Origin: DATEJJ01 sp039649115
Lineage (GTDB): Bacteria > Actinomycetota > Actinomycetes > Mycobacteriales > Micromonosporaceae
DNA: 6,188 nucleotides
Reading direction: 5' to 3'
Assembly (NCBI GenBank): GCA_039649115.1
Contig: JBBWZQ010000088.1
Coordinates: forward strand, 1-6,188
Shown: one piece after another, positions 5,361-6,188 of the stretch
How the letters are laid out: the number at the start of each line of letters is the position of its first letter
Numbering within the stretch: the first letter of the stretch is position 1
The notes under the pieces: generated by a model
The model's database searches: none
What the model saw: the letters and a program-made list of their open reading frames with translations, nothing else
What the model was told of the DNA's origin: nothing
Made by a program: the position numbers and the translations under genes

Positions 5361-6188
5361 ATGGGGCGGCTTGTTGCGGGACAGTACGAGCTGATCGGGG
5401 CGATCGGTCGGGGCCCGACCGGAACGGTCTGGCGCGCCGAACACCGCGGTACCCGTGAGGCTTTCGCGGTGAAGCTGTTGGATGCGCAGTTCGTCAATGA
5501 TGTCACTGTTGTCGACAGGTTCGTCCGCGAGCGGCATGTCCTGTCGACCTTCCTGCACCCCGCCATCGTCCGGGTACGCGAGCTGGTGGCCGACGGAGTC
5601 GACCTCGCGCTCACCGGCGAACTCGTGGAGGGCCCCGACCTGCGCCAGGAGATCGGGATGGCCGGGTCGCTCGCGCCGGAGGTGGCCGTCGGGGTCGCGG
5701 TGCGGTGCGCCGACGCGCTGGCCGCCGCACACCTGGTGGGTGTCGTGCACTGTGACGTCAAGCCGGCCAACGTCCTGCTCACCGCGGACGGGGAGGTGCG
5801 GCTGACCGACTGCCGGGTGGCGCGGCTGGCCCGCGGGTACCGCGAGGGGGTGTCCCGGTTCGGCAACCCCGAGTACGCCGCGCCCGAGGTCATCCTGGGC
5901 GGCCCGCCGGTACCGGCCAGCGACGTCTACGGGCTGGGTCTCATCCTCTACGAGGCGCTGACCGGCACGCCGCTCTGCCACGGCGACGACCCCTCGCAGG
6001 TACTCGGCCAGCACCTGCGCGGCCGCCCGGTGGTGCCGGTCGAGGTGCCGCCGGCGCTGCGCGATGTCGTCGAGGCCACCCTCGCGGTCGATCCGCAGGC
6101 CCGGCCGCGGGCCGACGAGGTGGCCGGCATGCTGCGCCGGCTGCTGGCCGGGTGGCGCCGCGCGGCGCTGCCCGCGCTGCCCGCGCTG
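5361..6188 (+). CDS. Ser/Thr protein kinase, eukaryotic-like, with HCD and DCR motifs (partial)
   Basis: The 276 codons in the window form one complete kinase domain; the protein continues past the right edge. Visible are the glycine loop GRGPTG (16-21), ATP lysine K38 in FAVKLL, helix C E57, the catalytic loop HCDVKPANVLL (D132, K134, N137), metal-binding D150 in LTDCRVARL, APE (174-176), DVYGLG (188-193) and the ARP motif (247-249). The catalytic residues are present, but HRD is HCD and DFG is DCR. The activation segment is short, with a single serine (S165) and no threonine, so it is probably not switched on by loop autophosphorylation. After about residue 262 a linker begins with a repeated Ala-Leu-Pro pattern; a membrane or sensor domain may follow outside the window. 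ATG 5361 starts the usual MGRLVAGQYELIGAIGRG opening; an in-frame ATG at 5319 would add 14 residues, and neither has a clear SD. It is divergent from the SBP-VWA gene, so co-regulation is possible. Confidence 0.92.
   Translation, partial: MGRLVAGQYELIGAIGRGPTGTVWRAEHRGTREAFAVKLLDAQFVNDVTVVDRFVRERHVLSTFLHPAIVRVRELVADGVDLALTGELVEGPDLRQEIGMAGSLAPEVAVGVAVRCADALAAAHLVGVVHCDVKPANVLLTADGEVRLTDCRVARLARGYREGVSRFGNPEYAAPEVILGGPPVPASDVYGLGLILYEALTGTPLCHGDDPSQVLGQHLRGRPVVPVEVPPALRDVVEATLAVDPQARPRADEVAGMLRRLLAGWRRAALPALPAL
6165..6188 (+). repeat. Short 9-bp tandem repeat in the kinase linker
   Basis: The unit GCGCTGCCC occurs twice and then a third time in part (GCGCTG) up to the window edge. It encodes Ala-Leu-Pro units (residues 269-276). 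The array may continue beyond the window. Such Ala/Pro-rich stretches are common as juxtamembrane linkers in actinobacterial kinases. Confidence 0.6.

Noticed and set aside
5143..5394. 83-codon plus-strand open frame beginning in the divergent region
   Set aside because: It contains a TTA and a TTG in its early codons, becomes Arg-rich, overlaps the kinase start out of frame and shows no domain.
4898..6014. Minus-strand open frames opposite the kinase gene
   Set aside because: The plus strand carries every kinase motif in one frame; the antisense translations are shadows.

Overview
The window is about 6.2 kb of very GC-rich DNA whose coding strands carry strong G/C third-position bias. It holds actinobacterial-type genes: a mycobacterial SigB-like sigma factor, an eukaryotic-like Ser/Thr kinase, an actinobacterial methyltransferase of the NPPF class, and a stand-alone DUF559 protein. 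I infer a high-GC actinomycete, most likely a filamentous one such as a member of the Micromonosporaceae. The family-level assignment is a guess from protein style, not from a search.

Layout, left to right. Positions 1-490 (minus) are the N-terminal 163 codons of a primary-like group 2 sigma factor (sigB), running off the left edge. Positions 491-699 are its upstream region, with a striking G-tract cluster (potential G-quadruplex) on the sigB sense strand. Positions 700-1665 (minus) encode a wHTH plus DUF559 (PD-(D/E)XK-like) protein. Positions 1666-1786 are a short gap with a start-proximal hairpin, a perfect actinobacterial DnaA-box-like 9-mer and a GC-rich inverted repeat. Positions 1787-3259 (minus) encode a SAM-dependent methyltransferase. 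Positions 3279-5102 (minus) encode a membrane-anchored extracellular protein that fuses a solute-binding-protein-like domain to a von Willebrand factor A (VWA) domain with a complete MIDAS. Positions 5103-5360 are a divergent control region with two inverted repeats. Positions 5361-6188 (plus) encode a Ser/Thr protein kinase domain running off the right edge.

The VWA gene and the methyltransferase gene are almost contiguous and probably co-transcribed; the DUF559 gene may be read through or expressed separately. The kinase is transcribed divergently from the VWA gene, so the two may share regulation. The kinase is unusual: its HRD motif is HCD and its DFG motif is DCR, although the ATP-binding lysine, catalytic aspartate and metal-binding residues are kept. 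No RNA gene, CRISPR array, insertion sequence or attachment site was seen. I do not see a clear-cut new multi-gene system. The strongest unusual signals are the sigB leader G-tract cluster, the atypical kinase, and the divergent pairing of that kinase with the SBP-VWA surface protein.
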